Shown here piece by piece: positions 6,289 through 12,027 of a stretch of DNA of 14,566 nt (positions within the stretch are counted from its first letter, which is position 1; every line of letters starts with the position of its first letter). Under the pieces are notes generated by a model, which searched no databases, had not been told where the DNA came from, and saw only the letters and a program-made list of their open reading frames with translations. The position numbers and the translations under genes are program-made. This DNA comes from Irpex lacteus (Eukaryota > Basidiomycota > Agaricomycetes > Polyporales > Irpicaceae), in assembly GCA_001986395.2 (NCBI GenBank), contig MQVO02000208.1, forward strand, positions 1 through 14,566, given 5' to 3'.

Positions 6289-6876
6289 TTAGTTTTGCAG
6301 TGTAGAATAGAAGCTGTATCGGCCTAGGTAAGCCTTCCCTGTGTCAATGTTACGAGAAACAGCACGAGAAGTACGAGATAGGCCAATAGCCTCTTGAGCG
6401 TCTCCATAGTTGGTATATGGAGTAGTGTTAACTAGTACACCATTATCATAAATATAAATAGAACGTGATGTAACAGTTCGAGCAATAGCCTTTGCGTATT
6501 CGAGTTGATTCATTTCAGGAGTACGTTCCACAGGCACTTCATAATTCAGTACCTCTGAAATAGTGTCTGATTCTGGTGCAATTCCAGTAACATTACTGTT
6601 GGTATAACGTCCTGAGTTGATATACTTACTAATTAGTACAAGGAGCTTACGACCTTGAATTAGATAAGCATAACCCCACTTGTACATATACAGAGCTAGA
6701 CACCATAGAGAGAAATCAACACCCTTTCGAGTTTGGAATGGCATAGAAAGGAAAAAAGGCATTAGATAGTCGTATAGCGCATCAATATTAATAATTGAAA
6801 TAGTGATAACGCTAGTGTTTCGGTTTAGTGTACTACTAATTACTGGAGCTGCTCTATCAATAGTGAATGTACACAT
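6289..6876 (-). CDS. LAGLIDADG homing endonuclease, C-terminal half
   Basis: 195 residues, open throughout. Residues 33-94 (YDYLMPFF.SMPFQTRKGVDF, W.LAL...K.GY, QGRKLLVLISKYINSGRYT) match the end of the second LAGLIDADG repeat in fungal mitochondrial intron endonucleases. Residues 140-191 (YIYDNGVLVNTTPYTNYGDA, then GLSRTSRAVSRNIDTGKAYL, GRYSFYS) are the extra C-terminal DNA-binding module. The catalytic LAGLIDADG helices are missing, so the ATG at 6876 is probably not a real start; the upstream side joins an nad4L fragment in another frame. Downstream, the ORF ends 21 bases before the cob exon, as an intron ORF would. Codon use matches the cob exon. Confidence 0.7.
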   Translation of the reverse strand: MCTFTIDRAAPVISSTLNRNTSVITISIINIDALYDYLMPFFLSMPFQTRKGVDFSLWCLALYMYKWGYAYLIQGRKLLVLISKYINSGRYTNSNVTGIAPESDTISEVLNYEVPVERTPEMNQLEYAKAIARTVTSRSIYIYDNGVLVNTTPYTNYGDAQEAIGLSRTSRAVSRNIDTGKAYLGRYSFYSTLQN

Positions 6877-6931
6877 TTGTGGTAGGCATTGCAGGAATGT
6901 TCACTAAATGGAATAGGTGTAATTTCAACTC

Positions 6932-7012
6932 GACAGCTAGAAGCATAAGTTCAATGCTAATAAGAAGCATAAGTAGATTCTTACGGTTAAGGATAATAAG
7001 ATATAACCAAAA
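6932..7012 (-). pseudogene. nad4L: nad4L internal fragment
   Basis: ND4L is a small membrane subunit of complex I. Minus strand: GYIL, a frameshift, then NRKNLLMLLISIELMLLAV, the most conserved stretch of ND4L (usual form LNRKNILLMLISIELMLLAV). Similarity stops after AV and the frame continues with unrelated residues into the endonuclease region. Start and second half of the gene are missing. The junction after AV could be an old intron border or a recombination point. Confidence 0.7.
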
Positions 7013-7032
7013 TTTAAAATATCCCTCCAATA

Positions 7033-7091
7033 TTAATTTTATTTAGTTAAATTAAAAAGGAGGGGGAGGACTAGGTTTACTTTTATTGCTT
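7033..7091. repeat. Duplicated segment with purine-rich insert (copy 1)
   Basis: TTTTATTTAGTTAAATTAAA, then the purine block AAGGAGGGGGAGGA, then CTAGGTTTACTTTTATTG. The same two flanks recur at 8207-8262, where the middle is pyrimidine-rich (ATTATTTTTCTTC). The purine block also occurs after the A-run at 5966-5984. Confidence 0.6.
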
Positions 7092-7120
7092 CAGGGCACA
7101 AGTTAATTCTTTTCTTTTCT

Positions 7121-7390
7121 ATTACTTGAGTAACTCCTCTGTAGAAAGATATTACTCTTGTTTGAGAACTATCATATAATACACCTCCTGCACAAATAAA
7201 TAGTCCAGGTGAAACTAGTCCTTTAGCTAATCCTAAGTTAATAGCACCTTCCCCCAAAAAAACTAGTTAGAATTATTTCTAATTCCTAGTTTTTTGGGTT
7301 AGCTTGTATACTGTTACTAAAAACAGCTAAAAGATAAACTGCAGCTTGAGAAACTGAACTAAACAAAAAACTAATAATTTCTATTATTTT
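7121..7390 (-). pseudogene. nad4: nad4 internal fragment, interrupted (NADH dehydrogenase subunit 4)
   Basis: ND4 is a proton-pumping subunit of complex I. Minus strand: SSVSQAAVYLLAVFSNSIQ leads into the palindrome at 7252-7298; after it come EGAINLGLAKGLVSPGLF, ICAGGVLYD and TRVISFYRGVTQVI. The ND4 family reads SS.SH.AVYL.G.FSN.IQGIEGAI.LGL.HG.VSSGLF.C.G.LYDR..TR.I.YY.G..Q. Both halves are in the right order, so the palindrome was inserted into, or replaced, a few codons at IQ(GI)EG. HG is replaced by KG, losing a conserved histidine. After TQVI the sequence becomes unrelated. The start of an nad4 gene is at the window's right edge on the other strand, so this is a displaced duplicate or a severed part. 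Confidence 0.8.
7252..7298. repeat. Palindromic element, short form, inside nad4
   Basis: 47 bp, identical to 5344-5390. It lies between IQ and EGAI codons of the nad4 fragment. Confidence 0.95.
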
Positions 7391-8206
7391 TGTAGAAATA
7401 ATTATAACCTTTAATTAATCTCAACCTGAGGATGAGATTTGCAGGGTGATAAAAGGCCATTCTGCAGGTTAAAGTACAAATTTCATTATAAACAAAGATG
7501 AATAGTAAATGAGGAGTAGGGTTATTTAAGGAGACCTGCACTAAGTTGTATCGGCATTAATTTAATTAAATATAAAAAGTTACAAAAACATTCTTCAATA
7601 AAAATATAATTAACCTACAAAATAAACAGGTGGTGGTTACTCCTATAATTGCTTACGATAATTGCGATCTTTTAAAATTAAAAATTATTTTTCTTCCTAT
7701 TAAAAAAAGTATTAAAGTTAAATTCATTGTTTGATTACTATAAAGTAAATTATTTTAAAAAGTAGTCAAAAGTGATTATCCACTACTATCCTGTTAGATA
7801 ATCTCCTGCCTGATGCCGCCTTCGGAGGCCTCGCATCCGACGGTGGCTATCATCTCCTTAAAAATAAGCCTCCCTCTGAATAAGTGTGTACCCCCTTACT
7901 ATTAATATTGCTATAACCATAATAACCCGATAATTATAAATATTGTATAACTAATTAGGTTAAAATTATAAACTATTGTTCTCCCCTTTTTTTTTATAAA
8001 TAAAAAAGGATTCAAGTAAAAACTTTTCCACCCTATTGATTTAATAACAATAAACACTATTGAATATAACTACCTAATTTTTAATAAACTAAGCTGTTTA
8101 GGGTTATTTACAACTGCGCCTAATATAATCTTGAATAAAAACAACCTACAGCTAAAAATTAAACACTGTTGTTCATAACACCTATAAACTATTATTATAT
8201 TTATGA

Positions 8207-8262
8207 TAATTTTATTTAGTTAAATTAAAAATTATTTTTCTTCCTAGGTTTACTTTTATTGT
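8207..8262. repeat. Duplicated segment (copy 2)
   Basis: Shares TTTTATTTAGTTAAATTAAA and CTAGGTTTACTTTTATTG with 7033-7091. The middle here, AATTATTTTTCTTCCT, is also found at 7682-7698, so three loci share parts in a mosaic. Confidence 0.6.
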
Positions 8263-8360
8263 AAAAATTTTTCTTTTTATAATTCTCTATAATATTATAC
8301 ATATAAACTTAATCCAATAGAGAAGGAATAATCTCTAAATAAATTTAAAGATTCTCCCTC

Positions 8361-8405
8361 CCCTATTCTTTTATTTATATTTTTTATTTTTTGTTTTTAA
8401 ATTTA
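8361..8405. repeat. 45-bp direct repeat, copy 1
   Basis: CCCTATTCTTTTATTTATAT through to GTTTTTAAATTTA. It is identical to 8902-8946, which begins at the very end of tRNA-Phe. Confidence 0.9.
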
Positions 8406-8473
8406 TGTTTAAGAAAATAAAATTTATACTCTCTTATATAATTAAATACTTTTTTTATTTAGATATATAAAAA

Positions 8474-8521
8474 TAATTAAATAATAAGTAACTAAAATAA
8501 TAATTAAATAATTAAATATTT
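8474..8521. repeat. 48-bp inverted repeat, left arm
   Basis: Exact reverse complement of 8948-8995, which codes for the preserved start of the nad2 3' fragment. The left arm is therefore an inverted copy of nad2 sequence, 430 bases upstream. Confidence 0.9.
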
Positions 8522-8573
8522 ATAAAATTTTAAAGTTCTATAAATCTATTCCTTATATTAAGGGATAAATAAC

Positions 8574-8609
8574 TTTTAATTAAATTAAATTTATAATAAA
8601 TTTGGGGGA
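8574..8609. repeat. Decayed right end of a long palindromic element
   Basis: TTTTAATTAAATTAAATTT, ATAATAAATTTGGGGGA resembles the right half of the long form (TTTAATTAAATTAAATTTTA...CCTAGTTTTTTGGGGA). It ends exactly where atp8 similarity begins. Confidence 0.45.
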
Positions 8610-8747
8610 TTAATACCATTTTTCTTTTTAAATCAATTATTTTACGGTTATATAATCTTATTCGCCTTATTAGTATTAGTTTCATGAGTAATTTTACCAT
8701 ATCTTTTACAGTTACAAATCGTGAGATTATTAATAACTAAATTATAA
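8610..8747 (+). CDS. atp8: atp8, 5'-truncated (ATP synthase subunit 8)
   Basis: Subunit 8 is a short single-helix protein of the ATP synthase membrane sector. The frame reads LIPFFFLNQLFYGYIILFAL then LVLVSWVILPYLLQLQIV and RLLITKL, TAA at 8745-8747; the W is TGA (8685-8687), which fixes table 4. Fungal subunit 8 starts MPQLIPF, and the total is about 48 residues, so only the first three codons (MPQ) are missing. In their place is KFGG from what looks like a palindrome end, with no ATG before an upstream TAA (8586-8588). It is either a truncated pseudogene or uses a non-ATG start. tRNA-Ile follows after 7 bases. Confidence 0.85.
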
Positions 8748-8754
8748 TATAAAT

Positions 8755-8827
8755 AAGTCTATTATTTAATGGTTTAAAATATCTCCTTGATAAGGAGGCA
8801 ATAGATGTTCGATCCATCTTAGACTTA
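8755..8827 (+). tRNA. trnI: tRNA-Ile (anticodon GAT), first copy
   Basis: Acceptor AAGTCTA/TAGACTT, D stem ATTT/AAAT with loop AATGGTTTA, anticodon stem TCTCC/GGAGG with loop TTGATAA (GAT at 8789-8791), variable CAAT, T stem AGATG/CATCT with loop TTCGATC. All stems pair. It is followed two bases later by tRNA-Phe. A second, sequence-different tRNA-Ile with the same anticodon is at 10945. Confidence 0.93.
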
Positions 8828-8829
8828 AA

Positions 8830-8903
8830 GTTCCCATAGCTTAATTTGGTTAGAGCAATAAATTGAAGCTTTATTGATAAAAGTTCAAGTCTTTTTGGGG
8901 ACC
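8830..8903 (+). tRNA. trnF: tRNA-Phe (anticodon GAA)
   Basis: Acceptor GTTCCCA/TGGGGAC (one T-G pair), D stem GCTT/GAGC, anticodon stem ATAAA/TTTAT with loop TTGAAGC, T stem AAAAG/CTTTT with loop TTCAAGT. It looks intact. Copy 2 of the 45-bp direct repeat starts on its last bases (8902), so a rearrangement joined foreign sequence exactly at the tRNA 3' end. Confidence 0.93.
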
Positions 8904-8946
8904 CTATTCTTTTATTTATATTTTTTATTTTTTGTTTTTAAATTTA
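8902..8946. repeat. 45-bp direct repeat, copy 2
   Basis: Identical to 8361-8405. It lies between the end of tRNA-Phe and the start of the nad2 fragment. Confidence 0.9.
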
Positions 8947-8947
8947 A

Positions 8948-8995
8948 AAAATATTTAATTATTTAATTATTATTTTAGTTACTTATTATTTAATT
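8948..8995. repeat. 48-bp inverted repeat, right arm
   Basis: Reverse complement of 8474-8521, without mismatch. Lies at the truncated 5' edge of nad2. Confidence 0.9.
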
Positions 8996-9115
8996 AAATC
9001 TATTTATATTAATAAGAGTATTTCTTATATTTTATCTTTTAATATTATTTTATTAATATCTTTTTATTTTTATTTACCTTATTTATTAGAAGGTTTATAT
9101 CTTTTATTATTATAA
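8948..9115 (+). pseudogene. nad2: nad2 3' end, truncated (NADH dehydrogenase subunit 2)
   Basis: ND2 is a proton-pumping subunit of complex I. A 55-codon open frame ends in TAA at 9113-9115, whose last A is the first base of the nad3 ATG. A one-base nad2/nad3 overlap is a hallmark of many fungal mitochondrial genomes and is the main reason for the call. The residues (TYYLIKSIYINKS, then [19 protein letters not shown]) are a hydrophobic tail, with YYLIKSIY comparable to the YYxRxIKIxYF motif near the ND2 C-terminus. The gene's first and main part is missing: at 8946 it joins the 45-bp direct repeat. Confidence 0.6.
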
Positions 9116-9507
9116 TGTTTCATATTTATCTTTATTTAAGTCCTATTGTTGCTATTTTATTAATATTAATTAATTATTTTATATCTTTAGATAATTCTTA
9201 TATTGAAAAGAAAAGTCCTTTTGAATGTGGTTTTACTTCTTATGAACAATCTAGATCTTCTTTTAATGTTTCTTTCATTTTAGTTGCTATCTTATTTTTA
9301 CCTTTTGATTTAGAAATCTCTTCTCTTTTACCTTATGTTATCTCCGCTTATAATAATAATCTTTACGGTTTATTTATCTTATTATTCTTTTTATTTATTT
9401 TAATACCCTTTAATAATCCAGCCGATATCTTTTTATTGCTGGAGGAGGTGACCCTGTACTATACCAACACCTATTCTTCCAAACAATTCTATATGTTATT
9501 CCTCTAG
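9115..9507 (+). CDS. nad3: nad3, 3' end replaced (NADH dehydrogenase subunit 3)
   Basis: ND3 is a small membrane subunit of complex I. ATG at 9115 overlaps the nad2 stop. Residues 34-51 ([18 protein letters not shown]) and 61-70 ([10 protein letters not shown]) are the conserved ND3 loop with its cysteine, and residues 83-97 form the last helix. Similarity ends near Ile97 (base 9405). The usual C-terminal tail (about G-FIYE plus a basic stretch) is replaced by [12 protein letters not shown] and a frame that overlaps a cox1 exon in another phase, ending at TAG 9505-9507. The result is a chimeric ORF of 130 residues against about 115-125 in other fungi. Function without the native tail is doubtful but possible. 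Confidence 0.85.
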   Translation: MFHIYLYLSPIVAILLILINYFISLDNSYIEKKSPFECGFTSYEQSRSSFNVSFILVAILFLPFDLEISSLLPYVISAYNNNLYGLFILLFFLFILIPFNNPADIFLLLEEVTLYYTNTYSSKQFYMLFL

Positions 9508-9761
9508 TTATTATGCCTTCGGGTTTCCGGTTTAACGCATTTTATTCACTCTATGCAAAGCGATTTCCTAACGCAGTAGCTCCAAGTCAATCATTTCTTG
9601 AATGGCTGATTGGGTTTGCTGTAGGCGATGGTAGCTTTGTAGTTAACAGCCGAGGAACTGCTGTATTCGTGATTACACAACTTACTGAAGATATTCAGGT
9701 ACTTCTGAACATTATTTTTGTTTACAGGGGAGAAATAAAAGTTAATATATTAATAAATTAA
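9438..9761 (+). pseudogene. cox1: cox1 exon fragment continuing into a LAGLIDADG intron ORF
   Basis: The frame reads [13 protein letters not shown], the conserved segment of cytochrome oxidase subunit 1 before WFFGHPEV, then directly [44 protein letters not shown]. Fungal cox1 introns at this site (near coding position 720) carry ORFs in frame with the upstream exon, and FLEWLIGFAVGDGSF is the first LAGLIDADG helix with its acidic catalytic residue. It continues through FVITQLTEDIQVLL and is then lost at about 9715 into AT-rich DNA, stopping at TAA 9759-9761. GC and codon use resemble the cob block, not nad3. The fragment overlaps the nad3 3' end in another frame. Confidence 0.75.
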
Positions 9762-9882
9762 GAATAAATATAATAAACTGTTTGAACTATACTAATATTT
9801 CTAATATGTAAGATTAAAGAATATAAATATAATTAATTACTATTTATACAATTAAAGAATATATAATTTGAACTCTTAGTTA

Positions 9883-9915
9883 AGGAGCGTAGCGAGTGAG
9901 TGGAACGAGGGATAC
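9883..9915. repeat. GC-rich repeat (GAGCGTAGCGAGTG type)
   Basis: AAGGAGCGTAGCGAGTGAGT and GGAACGAGGG form a GC-rich block of the kind often scattered in fungal mitochondrial genomes. It lies at the point where polymerase similarity has already ended. Confidence 0.5.
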
Positions 9916-9954
9916 TATAGATTAAAATAAACAAAAATCTTCTTTTCTTAAACT

Positions 9955-10216
9955 CTTTAGCATTAACCACAATACAACTTGTAGTATTATTACTTCTACC
10001 GAACCCTCCGTATAAACAATTTAATAATAATTTAGCAATCCATCTTTTTGCCCCTTTTGACTCAGCTTTAACTTTATATAAAGTATTTACATAATCAGAG
10101 AAAATATCAACTTTCTCACAGGAGTAGCCTCCTTTAATAATAAATTGATATTCAGGAATTAAATTTTTAGCCATTTTCAACTCTTCAGAGAAATAAATAG
10201 CAGTCCATTTACCTAC
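9955..10216 (-). pseudogene. dpo: Family B DNA polymerase fragment with motif B
   Basis: Minus strand: GKWTAIYFSEELKMAKNL, IKGGYSCEKVDIFSDYVNTL, YKVKAESKGAKRWIAKLLLN, CLYGGFGR. AKLLLNCLYGGFGR is motif B (K.x3.NS.YG) of the protein-primed family B polymerases of linear mitochondrial plasmids, with Cys replacing the usual Ser. This helix contacts the incoming nucleotide. Upstream it is cut by a T/A-type repeat (about 10215-10250). Downstream, similarity fades after NAKEFKK, and the frame runs on through a GC repeat to 9833. Motifs A and C are not in the window. It is on the same strand as the exonuclease part at 12-13 kb but separated by 1.8 kb of other sequence, so it is a severed part of that gene or of a second copy. 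Confidence 0.75.
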
Positions 10217-10248
10217 CTCCTTTTATTTAAATAAAAATAAAAATAAGG

Positions 10249-10521
10249 AAAGTAGCTACTTGTTCCATTAAAAAAAATAATGGTTCAATCGAAGCATTAG
10301 ATAATGGAACTCCCTCTTCTATCCTTTTTTTTATTAAAAAAAAAGGGGAAGAAGATTTTAGTTGGTTTGTAGATGAGGATGGTAAGATGATAGACTATAA
10401 TAAAAAGATTAATGTTTTTGAAGCTGTACAATTATTGCACCACTTTCTAAACAAAAAGTATGGTATATCTAAGGAAACGGTTAAAGAAATAAAATTTATA
10501 TCTAATATTTTTTTATTCTAA
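10249..10521 (+). pseudogene. Unknown ORF with in-frame hairpin
   Basis: Not recognised. The open frame has no clear start. It runs SIKKNNGSIEALDNGTPSS, then LFFIKKKG from the T/A hairpin at 10323-10346, then EEDFSWFVDEDGKMIDYNKK, FEAVQLLHHFLNKKYGIS, ending at TAA 10519-10521. Composition is charged and protein-like on both sides, so the hairpin appears to have entered an existing coding sequence in frame. It lies opposite in direction to the polymerase fragment and may belong to the same plasmid remnant. The next 200 bases (10522-10740) are AT-rich with no gene. Confidence 0.35.
10323..10346. repeat. T/A hairpin with CC/GG ends
   Basis: CC, eight T, ATT, nine A, GG; near-identical to 719-745 and 2731-2758. 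It is read through in frame by the surrounding ORF. Confidence 0.75.
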
Positions 10522-10752
10522 CAGCTGTGTAATTGTAAGACTCTATTAAAATTTTATTTACTTTATATTTTTATACTTTACTTTGTTGAAGACTATTAAA
10601 ATTATAACCTCTCTACTTAAACATTTTTTATTTTTTTATTTCTTTATTTTTATTTATTGAATATAATAATCTAATTATAATATTTTATTTTAAGTTTTAA
10701 TTTTAATATTATAAATTTAATTTATTTAATAAAAGGAATGATGTGAATATAA

Positions 10753-10959
10753 TTGGCACTCATATATCTAGATGTTATGTTCCGAACTCCTGAAGAACCA
10801 CGGTTAAGTGTGGTGGGATCAGTAGGAACAGTAAGTAATATGACAAGGAGGTGTGGCGACCTGACGTTTAAGTACATACCAATTTTATTTTTGGGTTTAT
10901 TAACCCCCTATGAACCTTTTAATAAAGCTAAATATAAATTAATTAAGCCTATGATTTAA
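10753..10959 (+). other. Short open frame in a GC-richer island
   Basis: Not recognised. A TTG-start frame of 68 residues (LDVMFRTPEEPRLSVVGSVG, then NMTRRCGDLTFKYIPILF) covers 10753-10900, which is clearly richer in GC than its surroundings, then runs into tRNA-Ile. There is no ATG and no family match I can recall. It might be a fragment of a transferred gene or a structured non-coding piece. Confidence 0.2.
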
Positions 10960-11015
10960 AGGTAGAATAATTTCTTGATAAGGAATCTGTAGAAGTTCGA
11001 ATCTTCTTGGGCTTA
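10945..11015 (+). tRNA. trnI: tRNA-Ile (anticodon GAT), second copy
   Basis: Acceptor AAGCCTA/TGGGCTT (one T-G pair), D stem ATT/AAT, anticodon stem ATTTC/GGAAT with loop TTGATAA, T stem AGAAG/CTTCT with loop TTCGAAT. All stems pair. Anticodon equals that of the tRNA at 8755, but the bodies differ widely, so it is not a recent duplicate. Confidence 0.9.
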
Positions 11016-11050
11016 TTGTCTTTTTTTTTTTAATTATTCTTTTGTTTAAT

Positions 11051-11137
11051 CCCAACCCAAAAAAACTAATTATTTCATCCGCAATTATTAAAATTTAATT
11101 TAATTAAATTTTAATTAGAGCCTAGTTTTTTTGTTGG
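11051..11137. repeat. Palindromic element, long form (inverted partner of 13630)
   Basis: CCCAACCCAAAAAAACTAAT, TATTTCATCCGCAATTATT, the inner AT palindrome, then AGAGCCTAGTTTTTTTGTTGG. The reverse complement of 13630-13717 is the same except for one extra A in the A-run. Confidence 0.95.
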
Positions 11138-11357
11138 TTTATTAAAAAAAAAAGGAGGGTAAAGGTAATAATGATTGTTACAGTGATAAAAATTAAATAT
11201 ATAATATATTGTTAGACCACTGTCTTTCCCCACTCCTCACCTACTTTTGTCTTTTTCTTATGCCTTTTTATTTTCTTTATTTCTTTTTTTTTTAATTAGA
11301 GCCTAGTTTTTTTGATTTGAAAATAATAAATTTAAATCTAAAATTATAATAATTAGA
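11138..11357. other. Intergenic stretch with an orphan palindrome right end
   Basis: Begins with an A-run plus GGAGGG (right half of a T/A hairpin). TTAATTAGAGCCTAGTTTTTTTG at 11292-11314 repeats the right end of the long palindromic form without its left part. No gene is seen. Confidence 0.6.
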
Positions 11358-11887
11358 GTGGATTCAAGCACTGACAATTTCAATCATAAGGATTTCCTTA
11401 ATAATGAAAATATTTCTTATGGATTAACTATAAATACAGAAAATGTATTGGAATATAAATTTAATATCTTAGAATTTAGTTTAATGTTAGTTTCATATTT
11501 AAATATTAATCTCCCTGGTACTGCAGTGAAATTGAATATGTTAGCTAGATTAGTAGGAGGATACGAGTTAGATAAAGCACCTGCTTTATCGAATGTTTTA
11601 TTTGTGTTTGAAGATTTAACTTGGGTATATTTACAAGGAATATTATCTAAAGTTAATATAAAATTAAGTAGTGGTAGTACAAGTAAAAAAATTTACTGTC
11701 TACTGTTCAATTTTATTTAAGTAACTTCTTAAATATCTTTGGATACTCTGCTGATGAGGTATACCAAAGTTTTATAAGTAACAATAAAAAAAGTAATGTT
11801 ATACTTTATAATCAAGACTCTGAAAGAGGATTTTTAACTAAAATGATAATAAAGTTTTTAAATGATACTATAAATAATATAAATTAA
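11358..11887 (+). pseudogene. Unknown ORF with one A-run frameshift
   Basis: Not recognised. The frame opens at GTG 11358 and reads STDNFNHKDFLNNENISYG, LEYKFNILEFSLMLVSYLNI, VGGYELDKAPALSNVLFVFE and further. At the seven-A run 11685-11691 it shifts: with eight A it would continue LLSTVQFYLSNFLNIFGYS and QDSERGFLTKMIIKFLNDT to TAA 11885-11887. The continuation is clearly protein-like, so the deletion is recent or a sequencing error. The repaired product would be about 176 residues, mixed polar and hydrophobic with no obvious membrane helix. It lies inside the segment bracketed by the inverted palindromes, opposite to the polymerase, so it is a candidate plasmid accessory gene. Confidence 0.4.
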
Positions 11888-11940
11888 AACATAGAAGAAT
11901 TAAAAAAAAATAAAGATATTAGAAAGAATAATCGGCACTC

Positions 11941-12027
11941 CCCCAAAAAAACTAGTTAGAATTATTTCATCCGCAATTATTAAAATTTAATTAAATTAAA
12001 TTTTAATTAGAGCCTAGTTTTTTGGGG
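11941..12027. repeat. Palindromic element, long form with short-form left end, inside dpo
   Basis: The left side CCCCAAAAAAACTAGTTAG AATTATTTC equals the short form; from ATCCGCAATTATT on it equals the long form. It is a hybrid, and it shows the long core sits where the short form has its loop. It ends the polymerase frame. Confidence 0.95.

Larger units (their letters stand above)
7391..8573. other. Gene-poor stretch with repeats and a GC cluster
   Basis: I see no intact gene. A plus-strand piece at about 7632-7736 reads TPIIAYDNCDLLKLKI and vaguely resembles the N-terminus of GIY-YIG intron endonucleases; too weak to call. A GC cluster sits at 7811-7853 (GATGCCGCC, TTCGGAGGC, GACGGTGGCTATC), a T/A hairpin at about 7984-8012, a duplicated segment at 8207-8262, a direct repeat at 8361-8405 and one arm of an inverted repeat at 8474-8521. 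Confidence 0.5.

Noticed and set aside
7420..7480. Possible LSU rRNA piece on the minus strand (ACCTGCAGAATGGC)
   Set aside because: Only about ten bases recall the rRNA ACCTGCACGAATGGC segment; flanking conserved blocks are absent.
7632..7736. Possible N-terminus of a GIY-YIG intron endonuclease (TPIIAYDNCDLLKLKI)
   Set aside because: The catalytic GIY and YIG motifs are not visible after it; similarity is too short.
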